Part shown: one piece after another, positions 23,779 to 31,934 of the stretch
Position numbering within the stretch: position 1 is the first letter of the stretch
Layout: each line of letters opens with the position of its first letter
Source of the DNA: Caldisericia bacterium
GTDB taxonomy: Bacteria; Caldisericota; Caldisericia; JAAYUI01
DNA: 33,722 nt
Assembly: GCA_017999835.1 (NCBI GenBank)
Contig: JAGNLA010000016.1
Span: 1-33,722 of the forward strand
Direction: 5' to 3'
Translations under genes and position numbers: made by a program
The notes under the pieces: generated by a model
Seen by the model: only the letters and a program-made list of their open reading frames with translations
What the model was told of the DNA's origin: nothing
Databases searched by the model: none

Positions 23779-24180
23779 TTATGCCGGTAATTCAGCCTTG
23801 TTTACGACTTCGTAGGTGAACTCACCGTTAACTTTTGGCAGTCCTCTGTTCACCTTCACAATGTCGGTAGCAGTCGCTCCGAACGCCTTAGCACAATACT
23901 GCAGTGCGGCTTCAGGGTCTGTGTGATCTCCACAAGTGTAGATATCCACAGCAGCATAACCGTATTCCGGCCAAGAGTGAATAGAGAGATGACTCTCTGA
24001 GATCACTACGACTCCGGACACGCCTTGCGGGAAGAAACGATGGAAAGAAACTTCCATTATTTCAGCCTTGGCTTCGGTGGCTGCTTTAAACAGGATGTCG
24101 CGGACGGCGTCAACGTCGCCGATTATCCGGGCATCACACCCCGAAAATTCGCACATAAGGTGGGTACCGTTTGTGTACAA
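23779..24180 (-). CDS. speD: S-adenosylmethionine decarboxylase proenzyme
   Basis: The 133-residue protein is a prokaryotic class 1B SpeD. It self-cleaves between Glu62 and Ser63 in ISESHLSIHSW to form the pyruvoyl group; His68 and Cys83 are the expected processing and catalytic residues. It makes decarboxylated AdoMet for spermidine synthesis. Translation most likely starts at TTG 24180, 8 nt after AAGGAGG. An ATG 3 nt after the SD is out of frame and too close. No speE is nearby. It has a consensus promoter with a poly-G spacer. Confidence 0.92.
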   Translation of the reverse strand: MYTNGTHLMCEFSGCDARIIGDVDAVRDILFKAATEAKAEIMEVSFHRFFPQGVSGVVVISESHLSIHSWPEYGYAAVDIYTCGDHTDPEAALQYCAKAFGATATDIVKVNRGLPKVNGEFTYEVVNKAELPA

Positions 24181-24221
24181 CTCATAAGCCTCCTTTTGTG
24201 GAATTTTTAAAAACGAATTGC

Positions 24222-24249
24222 ATTATAGACCCCCCCGCAAGTTTGTCAA
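24222..24249 (-). promoter_or_regulatory. speD promoter with a seven-G tract in the spacer
   Basis: On the minus strand TTGACA (24244-24249), 16-bp spacer and TATAAT (24222-24227) are both full consensus. The spacer contains G7 (complement of 24230-24236), so slippage would alter the -35/-10 distance. Confidence 0.8.
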
Positions 24250-24256
24250 TACCTCT

Positions 24257-24889
24257 TTACATCAGTTCTTTACCAACCTTGCACTGCAAAGGAATGTGGC
24301 AAATGCTGCATTTTGGGCTAATTGGTTTGCAAATGTTTTGACCAAATCTCACCAGCACTTCGTTTGTTACGATCCAAAGATCCTTTGGGATGAGTTTTTG
24401 GAGAGCCATTTCTGTTTCTTCAGGGGTTTTTGTGTCAACCCAGCCTGTCCTGTTGCTGATTCTATGCACATGGGTGTCAACGCAGATGGCTGGAATGTGG
24501 TAACCGAAAGTCAGTATCAGATTGGCGGTTTTTCGGCCAATTCCCCTGATTGTCAGAAGGTTATCCATCGAATTGGGAACAACACCGGAAAATCTTTCGA
24601 TTATGTCGTTTGCAATTTCGATAATCCGTCCAGCCTTGGTCTGGTAAAAACCTGCCGGATACATCGCTTTGGCAACTTCTTCTGAGTCAGCCTCGGACAT
24701 CGATTTGATGTCTGGCCATTTTTCAAAGACCCTCTGGGTGGCAGGGTAGGTGACGTTGTCGTTGGTACGGTGGGAGATGATGCCTGAAACCAGAATTCGC
24801 CAGGGATCGTGCTTGTTGAATACGGCAAATTCATCGCCGCTCCAGTGTTTCATCAGCTCTCTTATGGCGATTTCAGCATCAGTTTTCAT
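24257..24889 (-). CDS. nth: Endonuclease III (DNA glycosylase/AP lyase)
   Basis: The 210-residue protein has the helix-hairpin-helix LLTIRGIGRKTANLIL with catalytic Lys120, catalytic Asp138 (VDTHVHR) and a C-terminal 4Fe-4S loop Cys187/194/197/203 (C-x6-C-x2-C-x5-C). It removes oxidised pyrimidines and nicks AP sites. In place of the usual L-S-A-Q near residue 39 it has IISHRTND, so it may be of an archaeal-like Nth branch. It overlaps the end of selA by 11 bp. Confidence 0.92.
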   Translation of the reverse strand: MKTDAEIAIRELMKHWSGDEFAVFNKHDPWRILVSGIISHRTNDNVTYPATQRVFEKWPDIKSMSEADSEEVAKAMYPAGFYQTKAGRIIEIANDIIERFSGVVPNSMDNLLTIRGIGRKTANLILTFGYHIPAICVDTHVHRISNRTGWVDTKTPEETEMALQKLIPKDLWIVTNEVLVRFGQNICKPISPKCSICHIPLQCKVGKELM

Positions 24890-26264
24890 AAGAGAATTTT
24901 ATGGCTTTGACGACTGTCTCGTCTTCTCCAGGAAGGATACATCTTGTGTCGAGTACGACAGCATCGTCTTCAACTCTGGCAATGACTGGCGTATCAAATG
25001 ATCTCAGTTTTGAAAGCAAATCCTGAGCTGCTCCGTTCCATTCGAGCTTGATACCAAACGAATTGAAGTCGATGTCTGGCAACGTACCGCCACCCATCTG
25101 GCCAACGAGTGGCACAACCTCTGGCTTGGCTATTGGTGAAGCTTTTTTTACCATTTCCGCAAGCCCCTGGGCGTGAAGTTTAAGCTCCGCATCAGTTCTT
25201 GAAATCATCCTAAGCACTGGATTCCTTTTTATTACCTCTTGGTCTGGTAGCAGCCAGAGTCTGAGCGTTTCCTCGAGCATGCACATGTGCGCTTTTGCAA
25301 GCCTCAGACTTCTCATCATCGGCAGTTTTCCACAAGCGCCGGCTACTTTCTCAGTCCCAACGATGAATCCTGTCTGGGTTCCGCCTAGAAGCTTGTCGCC
25401 TGAGAACAGCACAGCGTCTGCACCTTCGGCAAGAACCTCGGAAAGACACGGTTCATCCTTGAATTTTGGGTGGTCAATGCGACGAATGAGTCCTGAGCCG
25501 ATATCGTTGCAATAAATAACACCTTTTTCTTTGGCAAGTTGAGCCAGTTCTGCGTTTGTCGGGCAGGTGGTGAATCCCCTGATGGCGTAGTTGGAAGGGT
25601 GAACTTTGAGGATCATGGCGGTTTTTTCGTTTATTGCGTTTGCATAATCTTTCAGATGAGTGCGGTTTGTGGTACCAACTTCACGAAGGATTGCGCCTGA
25701 TGCCTGCATCACTTCAGGAAGTCTGAATGACCCGCCAAGCTCGATGAGCTCACCTCGAGAAACGATTACTTCACGACCATCGGCATGGGTTTTGAGCAAA
25801 AGGAGCAGGGCAGCAGCGTTGTTGTTGACTACAACGATCGATTCAGCGCCTGTCATGACCTGCAAAACGCTTCTGACGTGAACGCCGCGTTTGCCACGAA
25901 CACCTTCCTTGAGGTCGTATTCAAGGTTGCAATAACCTTCTAGGATGTCGTTTAATGCTGGGTTAGGCATCATTGGTGCCCTGCCAAGATTCGTGTGAAG
26001 CACGATTCCTGTGGCGTTGACGACCCTTTTGAGGGAAGGAGTAGTGAGTATTCCAAGTTTTTTATCGATTGTTCTGGCAACGGCTTTTTCTACGTCTTCG
26101 ACGTCTTTGATTTTGCCATCTTTAATCAGGTTTCTGACTGTCTCCAGCCCATCACGCAGGAGATTTGTTACAAAATCCTGCTTGAAATGACCATATTTTT
26201 TTACAAATTCTGAACTGTCGATTATCGCCGAAACCTGAGGTATTGCCTTGAAGAGCTCCTGCAT
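24879..26264 (-). CDS. selA: L-seryl-tRNA(Sec) selenium transferase
   Basis: The 461-residue PLP enzyme is full length for SelA and carries the PLP lysine in FSGDKLLGGTQTG (Lys291), plus LHTNLGRAP and VHPSNYAIRGFT. It converts seryl- to selenocysteyl-tRNA(Sec) using selenophosphate. selB, selD and tRNA-Sec are not in the window; the usual selA-selB pairing is broken by nth. AGGAGG precedes the ATG. Its presence implies UGA recoding somewhere in the genome. Confidence 0.95.
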   Translation of the reverse strand: MQELFKAIPQVSAIIDSSEFVKKYGHFKQDFVTNLLRDGLETVRNLIKDGKIKDVEDVEKAVARTIDKKLGILTTPSLKRVVNATGIVLHTNLGRAPMMPNPALNDILEGYCNLEYDLKEGVRGKRGVHVRSVLQVMTGAESIVVVNNNAAALLLLLKTHADGREVIVSRGELIELGGSFRLPEVMQASGAILREVGTTNRTHLKDYANAINEKTAMILKVHPSNYAIRGFTTCPTNAELAQLAKEKGVIYCNDIGSGLIRRIDHPKFKDEPCLSEVLAEGADAVLFSGDKLLGGTQTGFIVGTEKVAGACGKLPMMRSLRLAKAHMCMLEETLRLWLLPDQEVIKRNPVLRMISRTDAELKLHAQGLAEMVKKASPIAKPEVVPLVGQMGGGTLPDIDFNSFGIKLEWNGAAQDLLSKLRSFDTPVIARVEDDAVVLDTRCILPGEDETVVKAIKFSYEN

Positions 26265-26276
26265 CCGGGGTTCCTC

Positions 26277-26684
26277 CTAGTTGTTGATCTTTGACACAAG
26301 CATATACCTTGCGGTTCCTTTTGCAATCAGTTCATTGTTTTCATCGCGTATCTCGGCTCTGGTGGTTATGATTCTGCCTTTTGTCTCGTCGACAAATCCC
26401 AAAACCTTGACCTTTGCACCAACTCTGAGCGGTCGGACAAACCTCACGGTCATCTCTGCCGTCAGGGCGTCGGGTTTGTCGGTCATTGCATGGTACATTG
26501 CCTCATCGATGAGCGTTGAAACGATACCTCCGTGGATGATTCCGTCCCAACCTTGGTATTTTTCAGGACATTCAAAAAAAGCTTCAACGTGGTCGTCAAA
26601 AACCGCAAACTTAAGCTGCAATCCGTCGGGGTTTAGTCTCCCGCAAGCAAAACAATATGTTTCTGTTCCAACGTATTCTGTCAT
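26277..26684 (-). CDS. PaaI-like hotdog-fold thioesterase
   Basis: The 135-residue protein has the PaaI-type motif HGGIVSTLIDEAMYHA and an N-terminal CFACGRLNPDGLQLKF typical of the 4HBT subgroup. It should hydrolyse an acyl-CoA or similar thioester. ATG 26684 is chosen because AGGAG lies 6 nt upstream; it overlaps the stop of the CoA-binding gene in ATGA, so the two are coupled. Confidence 0.87.
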   Translation of the reverse strand: MTEYVGTETYCFACGRLNPDGLQLKFAVFDDHVEAFFECPEKYQGWDGIIHGGIVSTLIDEAMYHAMTDKPDALTAEMTVRFVRPLRVGAKVKVLGFVDETKGRIITTRAEIRDENNELIAKGTARYMLVSKINN

Positions 26685-27067
26685 CCCAGCTCCTGCATTA
26701 TGCATTTATTTGAAATTACGCGAATACCAGCATTTATAAGTTTTAATTCAGACTCAGGACAGGATATGCCTGGCTGAAACCAGACTGTTGCTGGTTTTGC
26801 ACTAATCATCTCATCAATGAGATTTTGAACTGATTCTGATTTGATAAAGACATCAACTATGTCTATGTGTTCTTGGATTTGTGAAAGTTTTGCTATTATT
26901 TTTGTTTCAAGAAAGCTCTCGCCGGCATAGTTTGGATTGACGAGATAGACGGTATAACCTGCATCAATCAGAAATCTTGCTATACGATTGCTGGCTTTTG
27001 AAGGATTTGTCGAGAAGCCCAGCACTGCTATCACCTTTGCAGATTTCAACATTTCCAAGTTGCTCAT
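26681..27067 (-). CDS. CoA-binding domain protein (YccU-like)
   Basis: The 128-residue Rossmann protein has AVLGFSTNPSKASNRIARFL, VNPNY and VWFQPGISCPE followed by ISNKCIM, the CoA_binding_2/YccU pattern (often M-Q-G-I and D-R-C in relatives). It binds CoA or an acyl-CoA; its role is unknown, though coupling to a thioesterase fits CoA metabolism. GAGG lies 12 nt upstream of the ATG, and it is divergent from dxs. Confidence 0.85.
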   Translation of the reverse strand: MSNLEMLKSAKVIAVLGFSTNPSKASNRIARFLIDAGYTVYLVNPNYAGESFLETKIIAKLSQIQEHIDIVDVFIKSESVQNLIDEMISAKPATVWFQPGISCPESELKLINAGIRVISNKCIMQELG

Positions 27068-27107
27068 GATTTCATGTTACCCTCAACTTCAAGGGCGTCA
27101 ACAAACC

Positions 27108-27136
27108 TTGAAAATCTTTTTTGTTTTACCATTATT
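27108..27136 (+). promoter_or_regulatory. Candidate dxs promoter, leaderless
   Basis: TTGAAA (27108-27113), 17-bp spacer and ATTATT (27131-27136) would place the transcription start at 27142-27143, on the second of two tandem ATG codons. No SD is visible. Confidence 0.4.
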
Positions 27137-27139
27137 TTG

Positions 27140-28981
27140 ATGATGAGTTTGCTTGATGGGATCGATAGTCCTAAAGATCTCAAAAAACTAAAAGAGTACG
27201 AGCTTCCTAAGCTTGCAAAGGAGATTAGGGAGAAAATCATATCCGTCATGTCAAAAAACGGAGGCCATCTGGCGTCCAATCTTGGCATTGTTGACTTGAC
27301 AATAGCCATTGACTACGTTTTTAACTCCCCCGTGGATACTGTTATTTTTGATGTCGGACATCAGTGTTATACGCATAAAATTTTGACTGGCAGAAAGAAC
27401 AGGTTTGACTCAATAAGGCTCGAGAACGGCCTTTCAGGTTACCCCAACCCTTCAGAATCGGTTAATGACCACTACAACACTGGACATGCGTCAACAGCAA
27501 TCGGTCTTGCTGCTGGCGAGGCGCTGGCTAGGGATTTTGAAGGTGGGAAGAAAAAAGTCATTGCTGTTGTCGGTGATGGTGGCCTGACAGGTGGCGAGTC
27601 CTATGAGGCATTGAACTTCCTTGGTCAAAAAGATACAGATGTAATAGTCATTCTCAACGACAACGAAATGAGTATTAGCAAGTCAGTTGGCGCGATGTCG
27701 CTTCTTACTTCAAAATTTAGGGCGTCGGCTGCATACCGGTCGATGAGTAGAAAAATTGGTCTTTGGTTCATGAGAATGGGAAGGTTTGGAGAGTTCATGC
27801 TTTTCCAGGGAATGAAGCTGAAAGCAGTTTTCAAGAAAGCTCTCATGGCAGACCAGATTTTTGAACAATTAGGTTTTAAGTATCTTGGCCCTGTTGACGG
27901 GCATGACATCCTAACGGTTGTCACCTTCCTTCGCCACATAAAAAAATTCAATATGCCGGTTTTGCTCCACGTAAAAACAAAAAAAGGCAAGGGATGCGAT
28001 TTTGCCGAATGCAAGCCGACCCAGTTCCATGGAACCGCTCCGTTTGCCATAGAAAACGGCGACACAAAACCTGCAGAAAAGTCCTATTCGGCTCTGTTTG
28101 GTGAGACAATGACAAGACTAGCAGCCAATGATTCAAGAATCATTGGCATAACGGCTGCAATGACCGAAGGTACAGGTCTTTCGATAATGCAGGAGAGATA
28201 TCCAGATAGAGTCATCGACGTTGGTATCGCAGAACCGTTGGCAGTGACCATGGCCGCATCGCTTGCAAAGAATGGCATGAAACCTGTTGTTGCAATCTAC
28301 AGCACATTCCTCCAACGCTCTTACGACCAGATCATCCACGATGTCTCGCTGAACAATCTACCGGTGGTTTTTGCAATAGACAGAGCCGGCGTGGTTCCGG
28401 ACGACGGACCGACGCACCAGGGAATATTTGACCTTGCCTATCTTTCCAATGTTCCGCACATGACCGTCATGACTCCATCGACAGGATGCGAGATGGAGCA
28501 AATGCTCAAAATTGCGCTATCTTTGCCGACACCTTCTGCGATAAGGTATCCAAAGTCGAGAATCAATGAAAGCTCTTCGGAGCCAGTCATGTTGGGCAAA
28601 GCCTCGCTCGAGCGAGAAGGGAAAGACGTGCTTATTTGTTACCTTGGCTCAATGCGCGATGCTGCACATAAAGCTTCGGAATTGTTGGAACAAAAAGGAA
28701 TTTCTGCAACCATTCTGAACATGAGGTTTGCAAAACCAATAGATTTCGATTCTATCCAAAAGCACTCAGAGAACAAAAAGTTAGTTGTGACAATTGAAGA
28801 AGGCATTACCGATGGCGGAGTTGGTCAGAAAATAGCAGCAAAACTCCACACGGAAACACTGGTTATTGGTATAAATGATTCTTTCCCGACCATTGCAAAA
28901 AGGGACAAAATTCTGTCCATACATGGACTGGATGCGCAGTCAATCACCAACAGAATTGTCGAAAAGCTCAGCTCACTCTGA
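27140..28981 (+). CDS. dxs: 1-deoxy-D-xylulose-5-phosphate synthase
   Basis: The protein (613 residues from ATG 27140) is a full-length thiamine-diphosphate enzyme: GHQCYTHKILTGR, NTGHAS, the ThDP motif GDGGLTGG...LNDN, RAGVVPDDGPTHQG and a transketolase C-terminal domain. It makes DXP from pyruvate and glyceraldehyde 3-phosphate, the first step of the MEP isoprenoid pathway. ATG 27143 may be the true start (MSLLDGIDSPKDLKKL). The longer open frame to 27074 has no family similarity at its N-terminus. The last 9 bp overlap the convergent Roadblock-like gene. Confidence 0.95.
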   Translation: MMSLLDGIDSPKDLKKLKEYELPKLAKEIREKIISVMSKNGGHLASNLGIVDLTIAIDYVFNSPVDTVIFDVGHQCYTHKILTGRKNRFDSIRLENGLSGYPNPSESVNDHYNTGHASTAIGLAAGEALARDFEGGKKKVIAVVGDGGLTGGESYEALNFLGQKDTDVIVILNDNEMSISKSVGAMSLLTSKFRASAAYRSMSRKIGLWFMRMGRFGEFMLFQGMKLKAVFKKALMADQIFEQLGFKYLGPVDGHDILTVVTFLRHIKKFNMPVLLHVKTKKGKGCDFAECKPTQFHGTAPFAIENGDTKPAEKSYSALFGETMTRLAANDSRIIGITAAMTEGTGLSIMQERYPDRVIDVGIAEPLAVTMAASLAKNGMKPVVAIYSTFLQRSYDQIIHDVSLNNLPVVFAIDRAGVVPDDGPTHQGIFDLAYLSNVPHMTVMTPSTGCEMEQMLKIALSLPTPSAIRYPKSRINESSSEPVMLGKASLEREGKDVLICYLGSMRDAAHKASELLEQKGISATILNMRFAKPIDFDSIQKHSENKKLVVTIEEGITDGGVGQKIAAKLHTETLVIGINDSFPTIAKRDKILSIHGLDAQSITNRIVEKLSSL

Positions 28982-29371
28982 CAGAATTTGCCTTAGACTT
29001 GCGCACACATGTTTCATCTGCAGGCTCAACACACCAATATTGACATTTTTCTCGCAGATACATGTCAAAGCGGTTTCGTGATCGATCATGTATGTTTGCG
29101 ACCGGCCATCCTCGCAGATTGTTGTGAATTCTTCTAGAATCCCCTGGCACAGCATCATTCCCCAGCGTTGCGATATTGTGAGCGTTGTAACGATCATTGG
29201 GGCATATTTCTGCGCGTCCGAAGAATGACCATTTGAAAGAGTAGAGGCAATGGCTGTCCCGTCCGAATTGACAAGCAAACATGCCTTTATGCCTTTCGTG
29301 CATGATCCAAGCTCGACAAGCAGAGAGGATATTTGCAGTTTCTTAAGATTGATTGTTCCGGAGTCTGCCAT
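28973..29371 (-). CDS. Roadblock/LC7-like domain protein
   Basis: The 132-residue protein has GIKACLLVNSDGTAIASTLS, the beta-hairpin of the Roadblock/LC7 fold, and the rest of the alpha/beta pattern. It is rich in Cys (including CEDG and CICEKN). Such proteins regulate Ras-like GTPases such as MglA; no GTPase gene lies here. No SD is seen before its ATG; it follows the second Roadblock-like gene by 16 nt and is probably read from the same transcript. Confidence 0.7.
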   Translation of the reverse strand: MADSGTINLKKLQISSLLVELGSCTKGIKACLLVNSDGTAIASTLSNGHSSDAQKYAPMIVTTLTISQRWGMMLCQGILEEFTTICEDGRSQTYMIDHETALTCICEKNVNIGVLSLQMKHVCASLRQILSE

Positions 29372-29387
29372 AAAGGTTCATTTTATG

Positions 29388-29762
29388 CTAGTGTGGCATA
29401 GCCTCCAGAATTTTGTGTTCGAAGTTTTTCATTATCAGCCTTGAACGACCCAAGTTACCATTGGCTTTGTTTATTGCCAGCCCATGGTAGTATTCGCTTC
29501 CTGAAAAAATCCTTACGATGATGTAAAGGTTGTCAGTTGTGAAAAGGATATCCTCAAGTTTGTCGTTTCCCAGCGATCTCAATGCTCTCATTGAGGAATT
29601 GGTTACAGCAGCAAACTCTGCCGAAGCGACTGAAGAGTCGAAGTTGGGTATTATTGATCCGCCGGCTATGCTTATTCCATCGGTAATGCCAACAATATCG
29701 GTTGAAACGAATCCGTCAATTTCGTTTCGGAAATCTGTCAACACGTCGTCCAGTTTTGACAT
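29388..29762 (-). CDS. Roadblock/LC7-like domain protein, second copy
   Basis: The 124-residue protein has IVGITDGISIAGGSIIPNFDSS and LEDILFTTDNLYIIVRIFSGSEYYHGLAI, matching the Roadblock/MglB fold (predicted regulators of Ras-like GTPases). GGAGG precedes the ATG. It forms a two-gene unit with the following copy, perhaps a heterodimer. An AT-rich region lies upstream. Confidence 0.75.
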   Translation of the reverse strand: MSKLDDVLTDFRNEIDGFVSTDIVGITDGISIAGGSIIPNFDSSVASAEFAAVTNSSMRALRSLGNDKLEDILFTTDNLYIIVRIFSGSEYYHGLAINKANGNLGRSRLIMKNFEHKILEAMPH

Positions 29763-29970
29763 AACACCTCCGTTGAAAGTTTAGATTGATTTCATTAATA
29801 ATTTATTAAAGATAAATATTAGATATGTTTATTTTAACATAATTTATATTTAACTAATTAACAAAAAATGGTCACTTATTAGCATCAAAACTGACTCTTT
29901 TGAAGAAAAGTTTCAATTACGATGCCCTACCAATTGCTGTCCTACGAAATCTTAACTATACATTATAACC
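29763..29970. other. AT-rich intergenic region between divergent genes
   Basis: About 210 bp separate the Roadblock-like gene from the merR promoter. 29785-29880 is very AT-rich and may act as an UP element or curved DNA. I see no ORF, tRNA or strong hairpin in it. A weak minus-strand TTGTTA / TATGTT pair with a 17-bp gap is possible. Confidence 0.5.
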
Positions 29971-29974
29971 ATAC

Positions 29975-30005
29975 TTGACAATACCATTTATAGGTATACT
30001 ATAAA
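29975..30005 (+). promoter_or_regulatory. MerR-type promoter with 19-bp spacer and internal operator
   Basis: TTGACA (29975-29980) and TATAAA (30000-30005) are 19 bp apart, the long spacing typical of MerR-controlled promoters. The spacer holds an inverted repeat ATACC (29981-29985)-N7-GGTAT (29993-29997). Transcription would begin at or next to ATG 30011. TATACT at 29995-30000 gives only a 14-bp spacer and is less likely. Confidence 0.6.
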
Positions 30006-30010
30006 AAACG

Positions 30011-30313
30011 ATGGAAACTGATAGACCGGCATTACCAATTTCAGTCGTAGCAGACATGATCGGTGTCTGTGTACAAACCCTGAGGCTTTGGGAAAAGTCT
30101 GGTTTGCTCTCACCAACAAGAGCCGACAAAGGTTCAAGAAGGCTCTACTCGCTTGATGATGTCGACAGGCTTGAAATGATCAAGCGTCTGACATCCGAGG
30201 CAGGAATAAACCTTCAAGGCGTAAAGAAAATCCTTGAGATTTTTGATTCCTGCAAGAGCAGGCATTGTGACCGCATAAAAATGTGTTTAAAACTAAGTTC
30301 GGAGGCAGAATGA
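30011..30313 (+). CDS. MerR/HspR-like regulator with C-terminal cysteine cluster
   Basis: The 100-residue protein has a MerR winged helix (about 9-75; GVCVQTLRLWEKSGLL and GSRRLYSLDDVDRLEMIKRL), with the NLQGVKKILEIFD form of HspR-like members. It ends in CKSRHCDRIKMC: Cys81, His85, Cys86, Cys92. A further Cys20 lies in the recognition helix region. The cluster could bind an Fe-S centre or metal. Its stop overlaps iscS in ATGA, so it is the first gene of the Fe-S assembly operon. No SD precedes the ATG, so translation is probably leaderless. Confidence 0.85.
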   Translation: METDRPALPISVVADMIGVCVQTLRLWEKSGLLSPTRADKGSRRLYSLDDVDRLEMIKRLTSEAGINLQGVKKILEIFDSCKSRHCDRIKMCLKLSSEAE

Positions 30314-31512
30314 AAACCGTCTATCTGGATCATTCAGCAACAACACCGGTTGACCCTGAAGTTTTAGAAGCGATGCTACCTTACTTTTCTGATGAATTTG
30401 GCAATGCCTCGTCCCAGCATTCTGTTGGACAGGTTGCTGCCGAGGCCGTTGAAGAAGCCAGAAAACAGGTGGCTTTGCTCATAAATGCTGACCCATCGGA
30501 GATATTCTTTACCTCAGGTGGCACCGAGGCAGACAACATGGCGATCCGAGGCGCATACTTCAGACTTGCTCCTGATAAAAACCACATTGTAACAACTCAG
30601 ATCGAACATCACGCAGTTTTGCACACCGTGCAGGATTTAGTCAAGAATTATGGAGCAAGCGCAACCTATTTGCCTGTTGATGAGAATGGAATTGTCGTGT
30701 TGGCAGAGCTTGAAAAGGCAATAACCGACAAAACGGCCATTGTTTCAATTATGATGGCTAACAACGAAGTTGGAGCCATCCAGCCGGTCGAAGAGATTGC
30801 CAGGATTTGTAAGGCAAAAAATGTATATTTTCACACCGATGCGGTTCAGGCAGTTGGCAAAATTGCGGTTGACGTAAAAGCCATCGGCATGGACATGCTC
30901 TCTATCTCTGCGCACAAGTTCTATGGACCCAAAGGCGTTGGCGCCATTTTTATCAAAAAAGGTGTAAAGATAAGGCCGATGGTTGTTGGTGGAGGCCAGG
31001 AAAAATCTATAAGACCTGGAACTTACAATACCCCTGGTATAGTTGGCATGGGCAAAGCCGCCCAGCTGGCAAAAGAAAATCTTGCATGGCATATGGAACA
31101 CACTGGAAAACTCAGAAATGAACTCCAAAAACGAATCCAGGAAACAATTCCTGATGTTAAGGTCAATTGTTGCTGCAGCGCAAGGTTGCCGCAGATTCTC
31201 AACGTCAGCATAAGGTACTGTGAAGGTGAAGCCATGCTGATGCTTCTCGATATGGATGGCAACATTCAGGCTTCGTCAGGCTCCGCCTGCACTTCGCAAT
31301 CGCTTGCAGCATCGCACGTGCTTTTGGCAATGTGTGTCCCACATGACATAATCAATGGTTCAATCAGGTTTTCATTTGGCAAGGACAACACCATGACCGA
31401 TGTAGACAAGGTCATGGAAGTGCTTCCAAAAGTTGTTGAAAAACTAAGGGCAATGTCGGCTATCGGTCCAGACAAGGAGATTAAAAAAGATGTATTCACA
31501 AAAGGTCATTGA
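30310..31512 (+). CDS. iscS: Cysteine desulfurase (NifS/IscS type)
   Basis: The 400-residue class V aminotransferase-fold enzyme has PLP Lys203 (SAHKFYGPKG), the HHA...Q motif region (IEHHAVLHT) and active-site Cys327 on a loop SSGSACTSQ. The loop form is IscS/NifS-like (group I). It releases sulfur from cysteine as a persulfide for IscU and other acceptors, possibly also TusA. The start ATG follows GGAGG and overlaps the merR stop. A C-terminal tail (PDKEIKKDVFTKGH) overlaps iscU by 23 bp. An unusual CCC (287-289) is present. Confidence 0.95.
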   Translation: MKTVYLDHSATTPVDPEVLEAMLPYFSDEFGNASSQHSVGQVAAEAVEEARKQVALLINADPSEIFFTSGGTEADNMAIRGAYFRLAPDKNHIVTTQIEHHAVLHTVQDLVKNYGASATYLPVDENGIVVLAELEKAITDKTAIVSIMMANNEVGAIQPVEEIARICKAKNVYFHTDAVQAVGKIAVDVKAIGMDMLSISAHKFYGPKGVGAIFIKKGVKIRPMVVGGGQEKSIRPGTYNTPGIVGMGKAAQLAKENLAWHMEHTGKLRNELQKRIQETIPDVKVNCCCSARLPQILNVSIRYCEGEAMLMLLDMDGNIQASSGSACTSQSLAASHVLLAMCVPHDIINGSIRFSFGKDNTMTDVDKVMEVLPKVVEKLRAMSAIGPDKEIKKDVFTKGH

Positions 31513-31903
31513 GCATTTCAAAAATCCGCGAAATGTCGGCGAAATAGCTGACCCTGATGGAATCGGTGAGGTTGGAAATCCAATCTGCGGCGACATGATG
31601 ACGTTCTACATCAAAGTAAAAGATGGCAGAATCTCAGATATAAAGTTCAAGACGTTCGGCTGCGGTGCGGCAATTGCTGTTTCATCGATGATGTCAGAGA
31701 TGGCCATAGGACTTACAATCGACGAGGCCTTGAAGGTTTCAAACCAGGCCATTGCAGAGGCGCTTGGTGGACTCCCGCCAAACAAGATGCACTGCTCCAT
31801 GCTTGGGCAAACTGCGCTAGCAAGAGCAATCAATGATTACAAGAAGAAAAACGGCTTGCCATATGAGGATATTCCGGAACCGGAAGATGTTGAAGAAGGC
31901 TAG
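31490..31903 (+). CDS. iscU: Iron-sulfur cluster scaffold IscU (NifU N-terminal type)
   Basis: The 137-residue protein starts YSQKVIEHFKNPRNVGEI and has the three cluster ligands Cys33 (NPICGD, with Asp35), Cys58 (FGCGAA) and Cys102 (HCSMLG). It assembles 2Fe-2S/4Fe-4S clusters with sulfur from IscS. An AAGGAG lies about 10 nt before the ATG inside iscS. It ends with an acidic tail. hscA, hscB, fdx and iscA do not follow, so this is a minimal ISC set. Confidence 0.95.
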   Translation: MYSQKVIEHFKNPRNVGEIADPDGIGEVGNPICGDMMTFYIKVKDGRISDIKFKTFGCGAAIAVSSMMSEMAIGLTIDEALKVSNQAIAEALGGLPPNKMHCSMLGQTALARAINDYKKKNGLPYEDIPEPEDVEEG

Positions 31904-31921
31904 TAGATATTTAAATTGGAA

Positions 31922-31927
31922 TATAAT
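31922..31927 (+). promoter_or_regulatory. Candidate -10 element of the stalk-domain gene, leaderless
   Basis: A consensus TATAAT ends 7 nt before ATG 31935, where no SD exists. No good -35 was found, so this is tentative. Confidence 0.35.
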
Positions 31928-31934
31928 CAGATCC

